A stretch of 64,000 nt of DNA from JBALVT01 sp045110675 (lineage in GTDB: Bacteria > Pseudomonadota > Gammaproteobacteria > Pseudomonadales > Halieaceae): the NCBI GenBank assembly GCA_045110675.1, contig JBGCGJ010000009.1, positions 222,059-286,058 on the forward strand, written 5' to 3'. The position numbers were made by a program, and so were the translations under genes. The notes under the pieces were generated by a model, which was not told where the DNA came from, did no database searches, and worked only from the letters and a program-made list of their open reading frames with translations. Below, piece after piece: positions 45,489-54,086 of this stretch (positions are counted from its first letter, which is position 1; the number at the start of each line of letters is the position of its first letter).

Positions 45489-47264
45489 TTAAAGAGGCCA
45501 GAAAAACAAGATGGCGGGCACAGAAATCACGACCACCAAAATCTCTAAGGGCAGCCCCATACGCCAGTAGTCGCCGAAGCGATAACCGCCCGGGCCCATG
45601 ATAATAGTATTGTTCTTATGACCAATGGGGGTCAAAAAAGCGCAGGATGCCGCTACAGCCACACCCATTAGAAAAGGATCTGGATCAACGCCAATCGCCG
45701 TTGCAACATCAAGGCCGATCGGTGCAGCGATCAGTGCAGTGGCAACATTATTGAGAAAATCAGAGAGTGTCATGGTCACCATAATTAACACCGCCAAGAT
45801 TGACCATGGCGGCCAGCCCTGAGTTTGGGAAACAAGCAACTCGGCAATCAAGCGGGTACCACCGGAGTTCTCCAGCGCGATTCCCAGGGGTATCAGCGAT
45901 GCCAGTAAAACAATAACCTTCCACTCAACACTTTCGTAAACTTCTCTACCGGAAACGATTCCAAAAGCGGCAAACGCAATCACACATCCCGCCAACGCTA
46001 TCGGCAGATAAACCAGGCCTGCAACCGACAGTGCTATCGCGCCGAGAAAAAGTCCGATCGCCAACATCGACTTATTGCGTTGGATAACGGCATGCTCTCC
46101 ACCCGCTAGTGGAAGCACACCCAGCCAACTGCCCACTTCACTGAGACGCTCTTCCGGCCCGAGCAGCAATAAAACATCTCCTGGCTCTATGGTTAATCTT
46201 CGCACACGATCGCGAAATCGCTTTCCCTGCCTGGAGACGCCCATCAGGGTGACACCATGGCGAGTCAACAGGCGCAGCTGGTCGCTGGTTCGACCCTCTA
46301 TTCTCGCGCCCTCAGGGACAATCGCCTCGGACAACTTAAGCGAGCCGCTGCTTATCCCGACTTCGTGCCGGTCTTTGCCGATAAAATCGAGTGCGGCGGC
46401 GCCGAGAAACGCCTCTATCGATTTCGGGTTCCCCTCGAGGACTAAGTGATCGCCCTTACCAATTTCCTCGTTGCGAGCAAAGCCCGGCAAACGCCTGCCC
46501 TGACGAACGAGACCCAAAACCGAAATATCGTGTTGTTCTGCCAGCGGTTGCAGCTCCCTGACTCTGATGCCAATTGAACTAGACTCAGCGCGCACTTCCG
46601 CTTCAGAAACAAACAGCCCCGCGTCTTCATCCGCATGGATATTGACGGGGCGTTCACGAGACGGAATTAAACGCCAACCGACCACTGCAACATAAAGAAT
46701 GCCAACAATGGCCACGCACAAACCTACGGGCGCAAAGTCGAACATACCAAAGCTCTCACCCAGGGCCCGCTCGCGGTATTGCGCAATAACGATATTCGGC
46801 GGCGTTCCTATGAGGGTAATCATACCGCCGAGAATGGTAGCAAATGAAAGCGGCATGAGGCTGAGGGAGGCCGCACGTTTGGCTTTTTCCGAAGCTTCGA
46901 TATCCAAGGACATCAGCAGTGCGAGTGCCGCTACATTGTTAATGACCGCAGAAAGTGCCGCACCAATCACCGACATAACACCAATATGTATGGACAGCGG
47001 GCGAGTGGACGACAGTACAAGCCCGGATATCATTTCCACGGCTCCGGCATTCAGCAGGCCTCGGGAAACAATCAGGACCAGAGCGATAATCACCACGGCG
47101 GGATGGCCAAAGCCAGAGAAGGCCTCCTCCGGGGTGACAAAACCACCCACCGCAGCTATGACCAGAGCGCCGAAGGCAACCATGTCGTAGCGTATCCTGC
47201 CCCAAATCAACAGAGCGAATACAGCGCCGAATAAACTAAAAAGATAAATTTGTTCACTAGTCAT
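45489..47264 (-). CDS. SLC13/DASS-type transporter with two TrkA-C domains
   Basis: About 591 residues. Two groups of membrane helices (1-190 and 380-591) flank two RCK_C/TrkA-C domains (GIRVRELQPLAEQHDISVLGLVRQGRRLPG near 215-250; KLSEAIVPEGARIEGRTSDQLR near 300-340, in outline). Motifs typical of the divalent anion symporter family are SVINNVAALALLM and LIGTPPNIVIA in the first half and LNNVATALIAAP and TPIGHKNNTIIMGPGGYRF in the second, with SNT-like NN sites. Members carry sulfate, dicarboxylates or other anions driven by Na+ or H+. Palindrome 47283-47313 lies just before the start. Confidence 0.9.
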   Translation of the reverse strand: MTSEQIYLFSLFGAVFALLIWGRIRYDMVAFGALVIAAVGGFVTPEEAFSGFGHPAVVIIALVLIVSRGLLNAGAVEMISGLVLSSTRPLSIHIGVMSVIGAALSAVINNVAALALLMSLDIEASEKAKRAASLSLMPLSFATILGGMITLIGTPPNIVIAQYRERALGESFGMFDFAPVGLCVAIVGILYVAVVGWRLIPSRERPVNIHADEDAGLFVSEAEVRAESSSIGIRVRELQPLAEQHDISVLGLVRQGRRLPGFARNEEIGKGDHLVLEGNPKSIEAFLGAAALDFIGKDRHEVGISSGSLKLSEAIVPEGARIEGRTSDQLRLLTRHGVTLMGVSRQGKRFRDRVRRLTIEPGDVLLLLGPEERLSEVGSWLGVLPLAGGEHAVIQRNKSMLAIGLFLGAIALSVAGLVYLPIALAGCVIAFAAFGIVSGREVYESVEWKVIVLLASLIPLGIALENSGGTRLIAELLVSQTQGWPPWSILAVLIMVTMTLSDFLNNVATALIAAPIGLDVATAIGVDPDPFLMGVAVAASCAFLTPIGHKNNTIIMGPGGYRFGDYWRMGLPLEILVVVISVPAILFFWPL

Positions 47265-47282
47265 CCGCAGCAATACTATAGA

Positions 47283-47313
47283 GTTCTATGGGAATGAACC
47301 ATACCCATAGAAC
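47283..47313. promoter_or_regulatory. 10-bp perfect inverted repeat between divergent genes
   Basis: GTTCTATGGG (47283-47292) and CCCATAGAAC (47304-47313) are perfectly inverted with an 11-base spacer. The element lies 19 bases before the SLC13 start and 65 bases before the DUF1456 start, a likely operator for a dimeric regulator. Confidence 0.55.
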
Positions 47314-47378
47314 ACCCCGGTTTGCACGTGGGCCAAGTACACATTGACCTTCATCGCCTGCAAGATCAGACTAAGCAG

Positions 47379-47879
47379 ATGACAAACAATGACATCTTGC
47401 GCCGAATCCGTTACATCCTAGATTTCGACGACGCGAAAATGATCGAGACCTTTGCGTTGGCGGATACCCAGATACGACGAGGGCATCTCGTTTCCTGGCT
47501 AGTGAAAGAGGAGGAACCTTCTTATCAGGAATGTAACGACAAAATGCTCGCCACTTTTCTCAACGGGCTTATCAGTATGAAGCGCGGCCAGAAAGAAGGT
47601 GATAAACCTCAACCCGAGTGGTCTTTGACCAACAACCTCATTTTGAAAAAACTGAAAATCGCGTTCAATCTACAATCCGATGATATTATCGCAATTTTGG
47701 GATTGGCCGACCAGGAACTAGGCGCTCCTGAGCTGAGTTCATTTTTCCGAAAGCCTGGACACAGAAATTACAGGGTTTGCAAAGATCAGGTGTTACGCAA
47801 CTTTCTCATGGGCCTCCAGGTCAAGCTGCGCGAGGAGGAGCAAAAGCCCGCAAGCTCGATATGGTCCTCGCGCTTGTAA
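47379..47879 (+). CDS. DUF1456 protein (YehS-like)
   Basis: A 166-residue cytoplasmic protein from ATG 47379 (the frame extends upstream but without conservation). Two copies of a helical unit are visible: NDILRRIRYILDFDDAKMIE ... LATFLNGLISMKRG and NNLILKKLKIAFNLQSDDIIAILG ... LRNFLMGLQVKLR. This is the duplicated DUF1456/YehS domain, broadly present in gammaproteobacteria, function unknown. It lies 13 bases before the FKBP gene, so they are probably cotranscribed. Confidence 0.92.
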   Translation: MTNNDILRRIRYILDFDDAKMIETFALADTQIRRGHLVSWLVKEEEPSYQECNDKMLATFLNGLISMKRGQKEGDKPQPEWSLTNNLILKKLKIAFNLQSDDIIAILGLADQELGAPELSSFFRKPGHRNYRVCKDQVLRNFLMGLQVKLREEEQKPASSIWSSRL

Positions 47880-47892
47880 TGGTGTTCACCCC

Positions 47893-48342
47893 ATGAGATT
47901 TACAATCTCGCTTCTGCTATTCATTACACTAACCGCGCCGGCGCTGGCCGAGCTAAGCCTTGCGCAACGAGGCCGCGCCTTTCTTGAAAAGAACCAGCAC
48001 GCGGAGGGGATTACGGTAAGCAAATCGGGTTTGCAGTACAAAATCCTGGAGCCGGGAAATGACAAAAAACCCACCAGTCGCAGCCGGGTAACCATCAATT
48101 TCCAGGGAAAACACATCGACAACTCGGTGTTCGACAGCACCTTCAATGACGAACCGTTGACATTAAACCTGCTGAAGGCAATAAAAGGATGGAGAGAGGG
48201 TTTGCAACTCATCGGCGAGGGCGGGCGTATTGTGTTGTATGTACCATCGCGACTCGCCTACGGCCGGGATGGAGCGCCGCCGACCATCAAGCGCAATGAA
48301 ACTTTAATATTTATTGTCGACCTCATTGAGGTGCACAACTAA
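47893..48342 (+). CDS. Exported FKBP-type peptidyl-prolyl isomerase
   Basis: A 149-residue periplasmic foldase. Signal peptide MRFTISLLLFITLTAPALA, a helix (QRGRAFLEKNQHAEGI) like the dimer region of FkpA/Mip, then SGLQYKILEPGND and the FKBP core: VTINFQGKHIDNSVFDST, IKGWREGLQLIGEGGRIVLYVPSRLAYG, and NETLIFIVDLIEV. All features of the FKBP fold are present though the chain is short for FkpA (about 270), so it has the catalytic domain and only a short N-terminal arm. It would assist protein folding in the periplasm. Confidence 0.93.
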   Translation: MRFTISLLLFITLTAPALAELSLAQRGRAFLEKNQHAEGITVSKSGLQYKILEPGNDKKPTSRSRVTINFQGKHIDNSVFDSTFNDEPLTLNLLKAIKGWREGLQLIGEGGRIVLYVPSRLAYGRDGAPPTIKRNETLIFIVDLIEVHN

Positions 48343-48615
48343 GCGGCTCCATAGGATCTTTACTGCTAATAGCTCGCGTATTAGCATTGCCATGACAATA
48401 CGATAGTCTCTGTCTTCGGTCATCTGGTTTACGGGAACATCTGCAAGGGCGTCTACCGCACTCGCTAAACTAAGCTGTAGTGTCGCCCCTATCAAAGCCC
48501 CGCTTTTTTAACACAGCATTGCTTGTAGTTTTCACTTGCCTAGCTGTAACATGGCCCAGTGAACAAAAAGACCGATCGACCCGTTTTTCATGAAGCAGCC
48601 TAGATCTGATTCGTC

Positions 48616-49293
48616 ATGACCAAAGAAATAAAACCTAAAAATAAACAAGAGGAAAAGAGTGAGAAAACTCGCGACCTCACATTGCGAACGACGGTAGATT
48701 GCATCTACGACTACGGTTATGCCAAAACGTCGACCAAGAAAATTGCCGATCGGGCGAAAATTTCCCGAGGGGCAATGGTTCATCACTTCCCGTCCAAGCA
48801 AAGCTTACTCAATGCAGTTGTAAACCACATTATTGATGTCCGTATTGATGCCTATGCTCGCGACATGAATCAAAACCTGACAAATGCTGAGGAGCGCAGG
48901 GAAGGCGGGCTCGATATCTACTGGAAACACCTTCACACAAAGTATTTCACCGCCCATCACGAACTGCTGGTCGCCTCTCGAACTGATCCGGAGCTAAAGA
49001 CGGTGATGCGCCATGGTATTCGCAGGTTCGAAGACCGTTGGCGTGAGATGATATTGACCACCTTCCCTGAGTGGAAGGACACCGGGCCGCTGTTCGATTT
49101 GGCTATGGACGTAACCCAGTTTTCCTTCGAAGGCATGGCACTCAACAAGCTTTCCCGAGATGCCAAGCGACGCCAGAAAAATCTAGTGGCTTATGTTCAG
49201 AGCCGTGTGCACGAAATCTTCGAAGCAGGTCTTAGGGGGGACAACGACCGTTCCGTCGCTGAGTTTATCATTCGTCACAATACGCCGGGCTAA
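48616..49293 (+). CDS. TetR family regulator
   Basis: A 225-residue regulator with a charged N-terminal tail (TKEIKPKNKQEEKSEKTRD), then the TetR DNA-binding domain: TVDCIYDYGYAKTSTKKIADRAKISRGAMVHHFPSKQSLL in outline (about 27-66), with the HHFPSK turn. The C-terminal ligand domain has no clear subgroup. Convergent with the porin gene. The nearby 273-base gap 48343-48615 shows no other gene. Target not evident. Confidence 0.92.
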   Translation: MTKEIKPKNKQEEKSEKTRDLTLRTTVDCIYDYGYAKTSTKKIADRAKISRGAMVHHFPSKQSLLNAVVNHIIDVRIDAYARDMNQNLTNAEERREGGLDIYWKHLHTKYFTAHHELLVASRTDPELKTVMRHGIRRFEDRWREMILTTFPEWKDTGPLFDLAMDVTQFSFEGMALNKLSRDAKRRQKNLVAYVQSRVHEIFEAGLRGDNDRSVAEFIIRHNTPG

Positions 49294-49319
49294 GCCTTGG
49301 CCGACGTGGGGCGCTCATA

Positions 49320-50480
49320 CTAAAAGTAGACACGCGCCGCAAGCCAAAGGCTTACACCGTCAAGTTCCCGGTCTGAGTCACCATCGATTGTTTCGTATTC
49401 GACGCCCATCATAAGCTTGAGGTTGTCTCCGGCGATATAGTAGTTAAGACCAGCATAAACAGCCTGATAGTCATCACCTGAGCCGGTCTGAACGCCTTCT
49501 TCTCTTGCAACCCTCCGAATCCCGCGGCTACTGCTGCTGCGCGGAACACCGCTATCGGCGCTGGAATTTGCCCATTGATAGCGGAAGGCAGCCTCGAGCT
49601 TTTTGGGGATAATTGTGTAGGTAGGCAGCAGCACAATGCCTCGCGGGTCGACATCGCCGGCTTCACTGAGCGTTGCATTGGCCATTAAATTGTAGCGCCC
49701 GAAAGAGCGATTGTAGGTGATGGAGCTGGCCCAGTCGTAGTCGAACACTGTCTCTTCGGCGTCAGCGTCGTCGGCGTATACGAAATCGAGTATCATTTGG
49801 CCATCAAACGCATCAAAGGTTGCACTGGCCTGCAGCGCGGTTCCACTACCCCAGCCTGCCAAGTTTTCGGAATCGGGCTCCCTAGACCACACGCCAAAGA
49901 TGTATTTGACTCCGTCTTTTTTCGCTTTAAGCACTGCGCCTGTGGGGCGAGTGCTGCCGAAGCGGTTATTGATGGCGCTGCGCTCAATGGTCTTGATGCG
50001 TTTTGATGACTGGTGCTCCTCACCACCAAATAGCAATTTGTAGCGACCGTAGCCGATGGAAGCAGAATCAAAGCCTAACCAGTCCTTTTGGCCGTATTCC
50101 AGGTAAAGCTCATCGAAACCATCGTAGCCCAACTCGGTATCACCGAAACCACCCTCCTCAAGATTCACCCGCGCGAGTGCTTTGTATCCATTCAGAAAAG
50201 AGACAGATGCTCCAGCCCGCAAACGCCGCAATTCCTCGCCGTCTCCATCGAAGTTCTCGCCGGCACTTTCGCCGTCAGAACGGTTCCATTGGACATGTGC
50301 CCGGCCAAATAGCTTTACTTCCTGAATGAATGCATCGTCTGCATCAGAAGAATAAACCTTTCCCATGTTTTTCAAAGTATCAGCCCAACCGGGAGATACC
50401 GCGTCATCAGCCTGCACGACTGATGAGGCCAACAGGATGCCTGCCGCGAGAAAACAACCGCCAGAGAGGTTTCGAATCAT
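49320..50480 (-). CDS. Porin O/P-family outer-membrane protein
   Basis: A 386-residue outer-membrane beta barrel: signal peptide ending SSVVQADD, then an OprP/OprO-type pattern: LFGRAHVQWNRSD, EELRRLRAGASVSFLNGYKALARV, YLEYGQKDWLGFDSASIGYGRYKLLFGGEEHQSSKRI, and a C-terminal aromatic YF. OprP/OprO pass phosphate or polyphosphate under phosphate starvation. The tandem PhoB-type boxes in its promoter region agree with that role. It could instead be another anion channel of the family. Confidence 0.85.
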   Translation of the reverse strand: MIRNLSGGCFLAAGILLASSVVQADDAVSPGWADTLKNMGKVYSSDADDAFIQEVKLFGRAHVQWNRSDGESAGENFDGDGEELRRLRAGASVSFLNGYKALARVNLEEGGFGDTELGYDGFDELYLEYGQKDWLGFDSASIGYGRYKLLFGGEEHQSSKRIKTIERSAINNRFGSTRPTGAVLKAKKDGVKYIFGVWSREPDSENLAGWGSGTALQASATFDAFDGQMILDFVYADDADAEETVFDYDWASSITYNRSFGRYNLMANATLSEAGDVDPRGIVLLPTYTIIPKKLEAAFRYQWANSSADSGVPRSSSSRGIRRVAREEGVQTGSGDDYQAVYAGLNYYIAGDNLKLMMGVEYETIDGDSDRELDGVSLWLAARVYF

Positions 50481-50569
50481 GTGTCTTTCCTTAGTTGAAC
50501 AGTATTAAGTAGATTGTTTATGTGTCCGGCACTCCTGCAGAACATGCGTAAAACAGTAGCATGCGGATT

Positions 50570-50606
50570 GTTACAATTTCATGACACGGTTACAGATTTA
50601 TTACAG
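50570..50606 (-). promoter_or_regulatory. Tandem PhoB boxes upstream of the porin
   Basis: On the minus strand CTGTAATAAATCTGTAAC (50606-50589) matches the Pho box CTGTCATAWAWCTGTCAC in 16 of 18 positions. One base later GTGTCATGAAATTGTAAC (50587-50570) is a weaker second copy. Each box contains two TGT repeats 11 bases apart. The porin start is about 90 bases downstream. Confidence 0.65.
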
Positions 50607-50737
50607 GACGACAATTCTGAGCATCGACGATGAGTGCTGAAGCAAAAAGGAAATGACGCGAATATACCTCAAATGGGCTAAAACCAACCGACAACTGACA
50701 GCGTATACATTTTATAACCCATAAATGAGTTAATGCT

Positions 50738-51916
50738 ATGAGCACAAGCAATCAGACTAGCAAACAAGCCACCGCGACTGAGATGCTGGCAAGTATCCAG
50801 GCTCTGCAGCCCAACTTACGCAACAGGGCGGAGCAGGCCCGCGACGAACGACGTGTACCGGCGCAGAATATTCAAGAGTTACAGGACGCGGGTTTCTTTT
50901 TGGCACTGCAACCTAAGGCCTACGGCGGTCATGAACTCGATCCACAAGACTTTTTCCGCATGCAGATCGCTATCGCACAAAGCTGCATGTCGACTGCCTG
51001 GGCAAGTGGCATCATCGCAGTACACGCTTTTCAAATTGCCTTGATGGACAATCAGGCCCAGGACGAGGTCTGGGGCAAAGATATTCATACGCGGGTTTCC
51101 TCTTCCTATGCCCCACTGGGCAAGGTAGAAATAGTCGAAGATGGCTTCCTGCTTAGCGGTCGCTGGGGCTGGAGTTCTGGCTGCGATCATTGCAGCTGGG
51201 TTTTACTCGGAGCAATAGTACCGGGTGAAGGTTTTCGCACCTTTTTGTTGCCCAAGTCTGACTATACCATCGTAGATACCTGGCACTCGATGGGCCTTAG
51301 AGGAACAGGTTCGAACGATATCGTTGTCGACAAAGTGTTCGTGCCAGACTATCGCACCCATAAACAAATGGATGGTTTTACCGGCAACAATCCGGGGGTA
51401 GATGAAAAGAGCGCCCCGCTATACCACCTGCCCTGGGCTCAAACCTTCATCAGGGTGGTCTCAACACCTGCGATAGGTGCAGCCAAAGAAGGTTTACGAC
51501 TCTACAGTGAGGCCGCAGTGGGCAAAGCCAGTGGTGATCCAACCAAACTCTCTGGAGATACCAGTACCAGCGAGCGAGTAGCCTCCGCCCTAAACAACAT
51601 AGACATTATGGAAACACTGCTCTACCGCAACTTTGATGAGATGATGGAAGCAGTCAATGCAGGTGACGAAATCCCAATTGCAGATCGCGCCAAGTATCGA
51701 TACCAGGCTTCCCTGGTGATTGAACAATCGATAGCGGTAATCGACAGTCTGTTTTCCTCAGCAGGTGGATCCTCAGTCTTTACAGGCAGTGCAATACAGC
51801 AATGCTTCCTCGACATTCACACTGCACGAGCACACGTGGCCAACAATCCTACCTCGTTTGCGCGCAATCTCGGTAGCGTGAATCTTGGACTCGACAATGT
51901 CGATATGTTTATCTGA
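50738..51916 (+). CDS. Acyl-CoA-dehydrogenase-fold flavin monooxygenase (HsaA-like)
   Basis: A 392-residue enzyme of the acyl-CoA dehydrogenase superfamily. LRNRAEQARDERRVPAQNIQELQDAGFFLALQPKAYGG is the opening helix set of the two-component monooxygenases (HsaA, HpaB-type, DszC), and the middle domain reads GRWGWSSGCDHCSWVLLGA and GLRGTGSNDIVVDKVFVPDY. The C-terminal helical part is present (GGSSVFTGSAIQQCFLDIHTARAHV). It would use reduced flavin from a separate reductase to hydroxylate aromatics or steroid intermediates; no reductase gene is adjacent. Cytoplasmic. Confidence 0.88.
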   Translation: MSTSNQTSKQATATEMLASIQALQPNLRNRAEQARDERRVPAQNIQELQDAGFFLALQPKAYGGHELDPQDFFRMQIAIAQSCMSTAWASGIIAVHAFQIALMDNQAQDEVWGKDIHTRVSSSYAPLGKVEIVEDGFLLSGRWGWSSGCDHCSWVLLGAIVPGEGFRTFLLPKSDYTIVDTWHSMGLRGTGSNDIVVDKVFVPDYRTHKQMDGFTGNNPGVDEKSAPLYHLPWAQTFIRVVSTPAIGAAKEGLRLYSEAAVGKASGDPTKLSGDTSTSERVASALNNIDIMETLLYRNFDEMMEAVNAGDEIPIADRAKYRYQASLVIEQSIAVIDSLFSSAGGSSVFTGSAIQQCFLDIHTARAHVANNPTSFARNLGSVNLGLDNVDMFI

Positions 51917-51945
51917 GGCTTGGGCTGGCGAGCGATGATTCACTT

Positions 51946-53895
51946 TCATCGACTGTTGCTTGAACAACTTATGGAAATGGGTTTGGCGTTTAGGGAATTC
52001 AGCACTGACAAAGTTTTCTCGTGCTCTGATGGTTTTCGCCCCAATGCTTTGAGGTAATCTCCAACGACAGCTTTTAGTTCCTCTTGGTGTGGTGTTACCC
52101 GTTCACTATTGTTTCCCAGTAATCTTAAGGTATCGATAACACCGATAAGCTGCATACGAATCCGCAGAGCAGTGCGGGCAATCAAAAGTTCGTCCTCGCG
52201 ATTCATTGGCGCCAATCCTTGAGTGGAGAGATCTGCTACCGCTTGAAGTTCTAACTGGAGCTGTTCGCAATAGGACACAGGAATCATTGCCGTCATACCG
52301 CCAAGTGGCTTTATGGGAGTACGAAATCGTTCAGGCAGGTCTTTGTTAAAGCCATAATACGCGGCGGAACCGAAGATCGAGGTGTGACTGACAAACACTC
52401 GGCCCGCAGTGCCGATCTTAATGATACCCTCCACCGAGTCACGCACCGAGACACAATCCAACAGTTTTCCATCATCCGGTGCGAGCGCACAGACAACAGT
52501 CTTATGTGGAATGGTAAAAGGAACCGGCGATCCCAATGGTTGATATTCGTAACCCAAAACCATGCCCACCCACACCGCATTGGCCGAGGTAGATATTACA
52601 CTGACCAAACGAGCAACCGGCTTGCCGTTGGGGATATAGGGTGGCTGTGGCGGTAACGCGGGAAGCAAGGTGGCCGCATAGTCATCGTAGCTTCGCGCCC
52701 ACCGCTCAGATCCGTCTTTTGGATTGAGGGCGATCACCGTTGGTGCACCAAAAATATCACCCGTGTATATCGTGCCGTCCGCGCCGATGGCGGGAGACAG
52801 TAAACCCTCTCCCTTCGCTGCCCAAGCGATGCTGCCATCACTGGTATCTACGGCCAGCATCTGTCCTTCCCCATCGGCACTGTAGACGTATTTATTGTCC
52901 GGGGACAAAGCCGGACTTGTGCCGCTACCGCCACCCATTCGGGTGGCGAAGGCTATCTCAATGGCTTCGTCTGTTATATCCAGCCCATAGAGCACTCCGC
53001 TATACCCTTTTTCGTCTTTAGGTCCAGAGGCAGTGATGAACACTCGCCCCGTCCCGGGATGCACAGCGGGTGCATTAGCCACTTGTACCTTGAAACCGAA
53101 TGCTATTTGTTTGAACAACTCGCTGGCGCTCTCATCGAACAGGCCGCCCTGCCAGAGACCAGGAAGGGCTGGACCCTGTTCGGGTGCTACTCCCGCCGGA
53201 AGCTTGAAAGCCGGCACTGCCAACTCACCGGTGTCGCGATGGTAAAAAAGCACCGAGCCGTCAACAGTAATGCCACCGACAAAACCTTGTTTCGATATTA
53301 CCTGATAGACAAAAGGCTGCCCGGGATTGGGTAGATCGCTGACCCACTTGACGTCGCCATCGGGATGAAATGCCCAAAATTGATTGCCGTCGCCCACGTA
53401 TAGATCACCATCGGCGTCCAACACCGGCGAATTAAACCCCGCGAGAGCGTCGAAATCTTCGGCACTACTTTGCGGCTTGGTTTCCCAAAGTAATTTTCCG
53501 TTTTCATCAAATGCGTGGAGATGGCTGTAACCAAAACCACGACCTGTCGTCATATAGTGATTACCACGGGCATCAATAACACCGGGATTAATCAATGCGG
53601 CGCCATCGAGAACCGACCAACTTACTCGCAGACGAGGCGAAGTCACCAGTGGCAGAAAATCTGAATTTCGAGAGTCGCGGTGAACCGACGCCCAAGGTAC
53701 CTGACCATAATGGATCGGCAGGTCCATCGCATTGCCCTGAAGATCAGCTATCGTTTTCGTCTCGCCGGGGATAAATTCATTTGACGCTGCCAGTTTGTCT
53801 GACAGAACACTTTGCTGCGCGGAGTTATCAACGGCGAAAGAAACTGGAGGTATAAGAAGTAAAAATACAATAATACTGATAAGCATCTTTTTCAT
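51946..53895 (-). CDS. Exported PQQ-type beta-propeller protein
   Basis: About 649 residues from ATG 53895 (an upstream GTG is possible). Signal peptide IVFLLLIPPVSFA. Many WD/PQQ-like blades follow: GNHYMTTGRGFGYSHLHAFDENGKLLWE, DLYVGDGNQFWAFHPDGDVKWV, YVYSADGEGQMLAVDTSDGSIAWAAKG, TIYTGDIFGAPTVIALNPKDGSERWA in outline. Residues of quinoprotein dehydrogenases for PQQ and calcium are not clear, so it may be a non-enzymatic propeller. A C-terminal helical tail (ELQLELQAVADLS... LRIRMQLIGVIDTL) is unusual. Divergent from the FAD enzyme gene. Confidence 0.8.
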   Translation of the reverse strand: MKKMLISIIVFLLLIPPVSFAVDNSAQQSVLSDKLAASNEFIPGETKTIADLQGNAMDLPIHYGQVPWASVHRDSRNSDFLPLVTSPRLRVSWSVLDGAALINPGVIDARGNHYMTTGRGFGYSHLHAFDENGKLLWETKPQSSAEDFDALAGFNSPVLDADGDLYVGDGNQFWAFHPDGDVKWVSDLPNPGQPFVYQVISKQGFVGGITVDGSVLFYHRDTGELAVPAFKLPAGVAPEQGPALPGLWQGGLFDESASELFKQIAFGFKVQVANAPAVHPGTGRVFITASGPKDEKGYSGVLYGLDITDEAIEIAFATRMGGGSGTSPALSPDNKYVYSADGEGQMLAVDTSDGSIAWAAKGEGLLSPAIGADGTIYTGDIFGAPTVIALNPKDGSERWARSYDDYAATLLPALPPQPPYIPNGKPVARLVSVISTSANAVWVGMVLGYEYQPLGSPVPFTIPHKTVVCALAPDDGKLLDCVSVRDSVEGIIKIGTAGRVFVSHTSIFGSAAYYGFNKDLPERFRTPIKPLGGMTAMIPVSYCEQLQLELQAVADLSTQGLAPMNREDELLIARTALRIRMQLIGVIDTLRLLGNNSERVTPHQEELKAVVGDYLKALGRKPSEHEKTLSVLNSLNAKPISISCSSNSR

Positions 53896-54086
53896 ATCCT
53901 GGTTGCGGATGACATTTGGCACACTTCAGCGCGCTTACATTCTGCCTGACCAGGTTCCTACACGATAGTAGCCAGAGATTGAATTTCACAACAAGCGTTG
54001 CTACCACTTGGTACATTACGCGGCTAAACTGAAACCAGTAGCTTACAATGCGAGCGAAAGCATTTCGGCGATACGGAGAGACCCCA

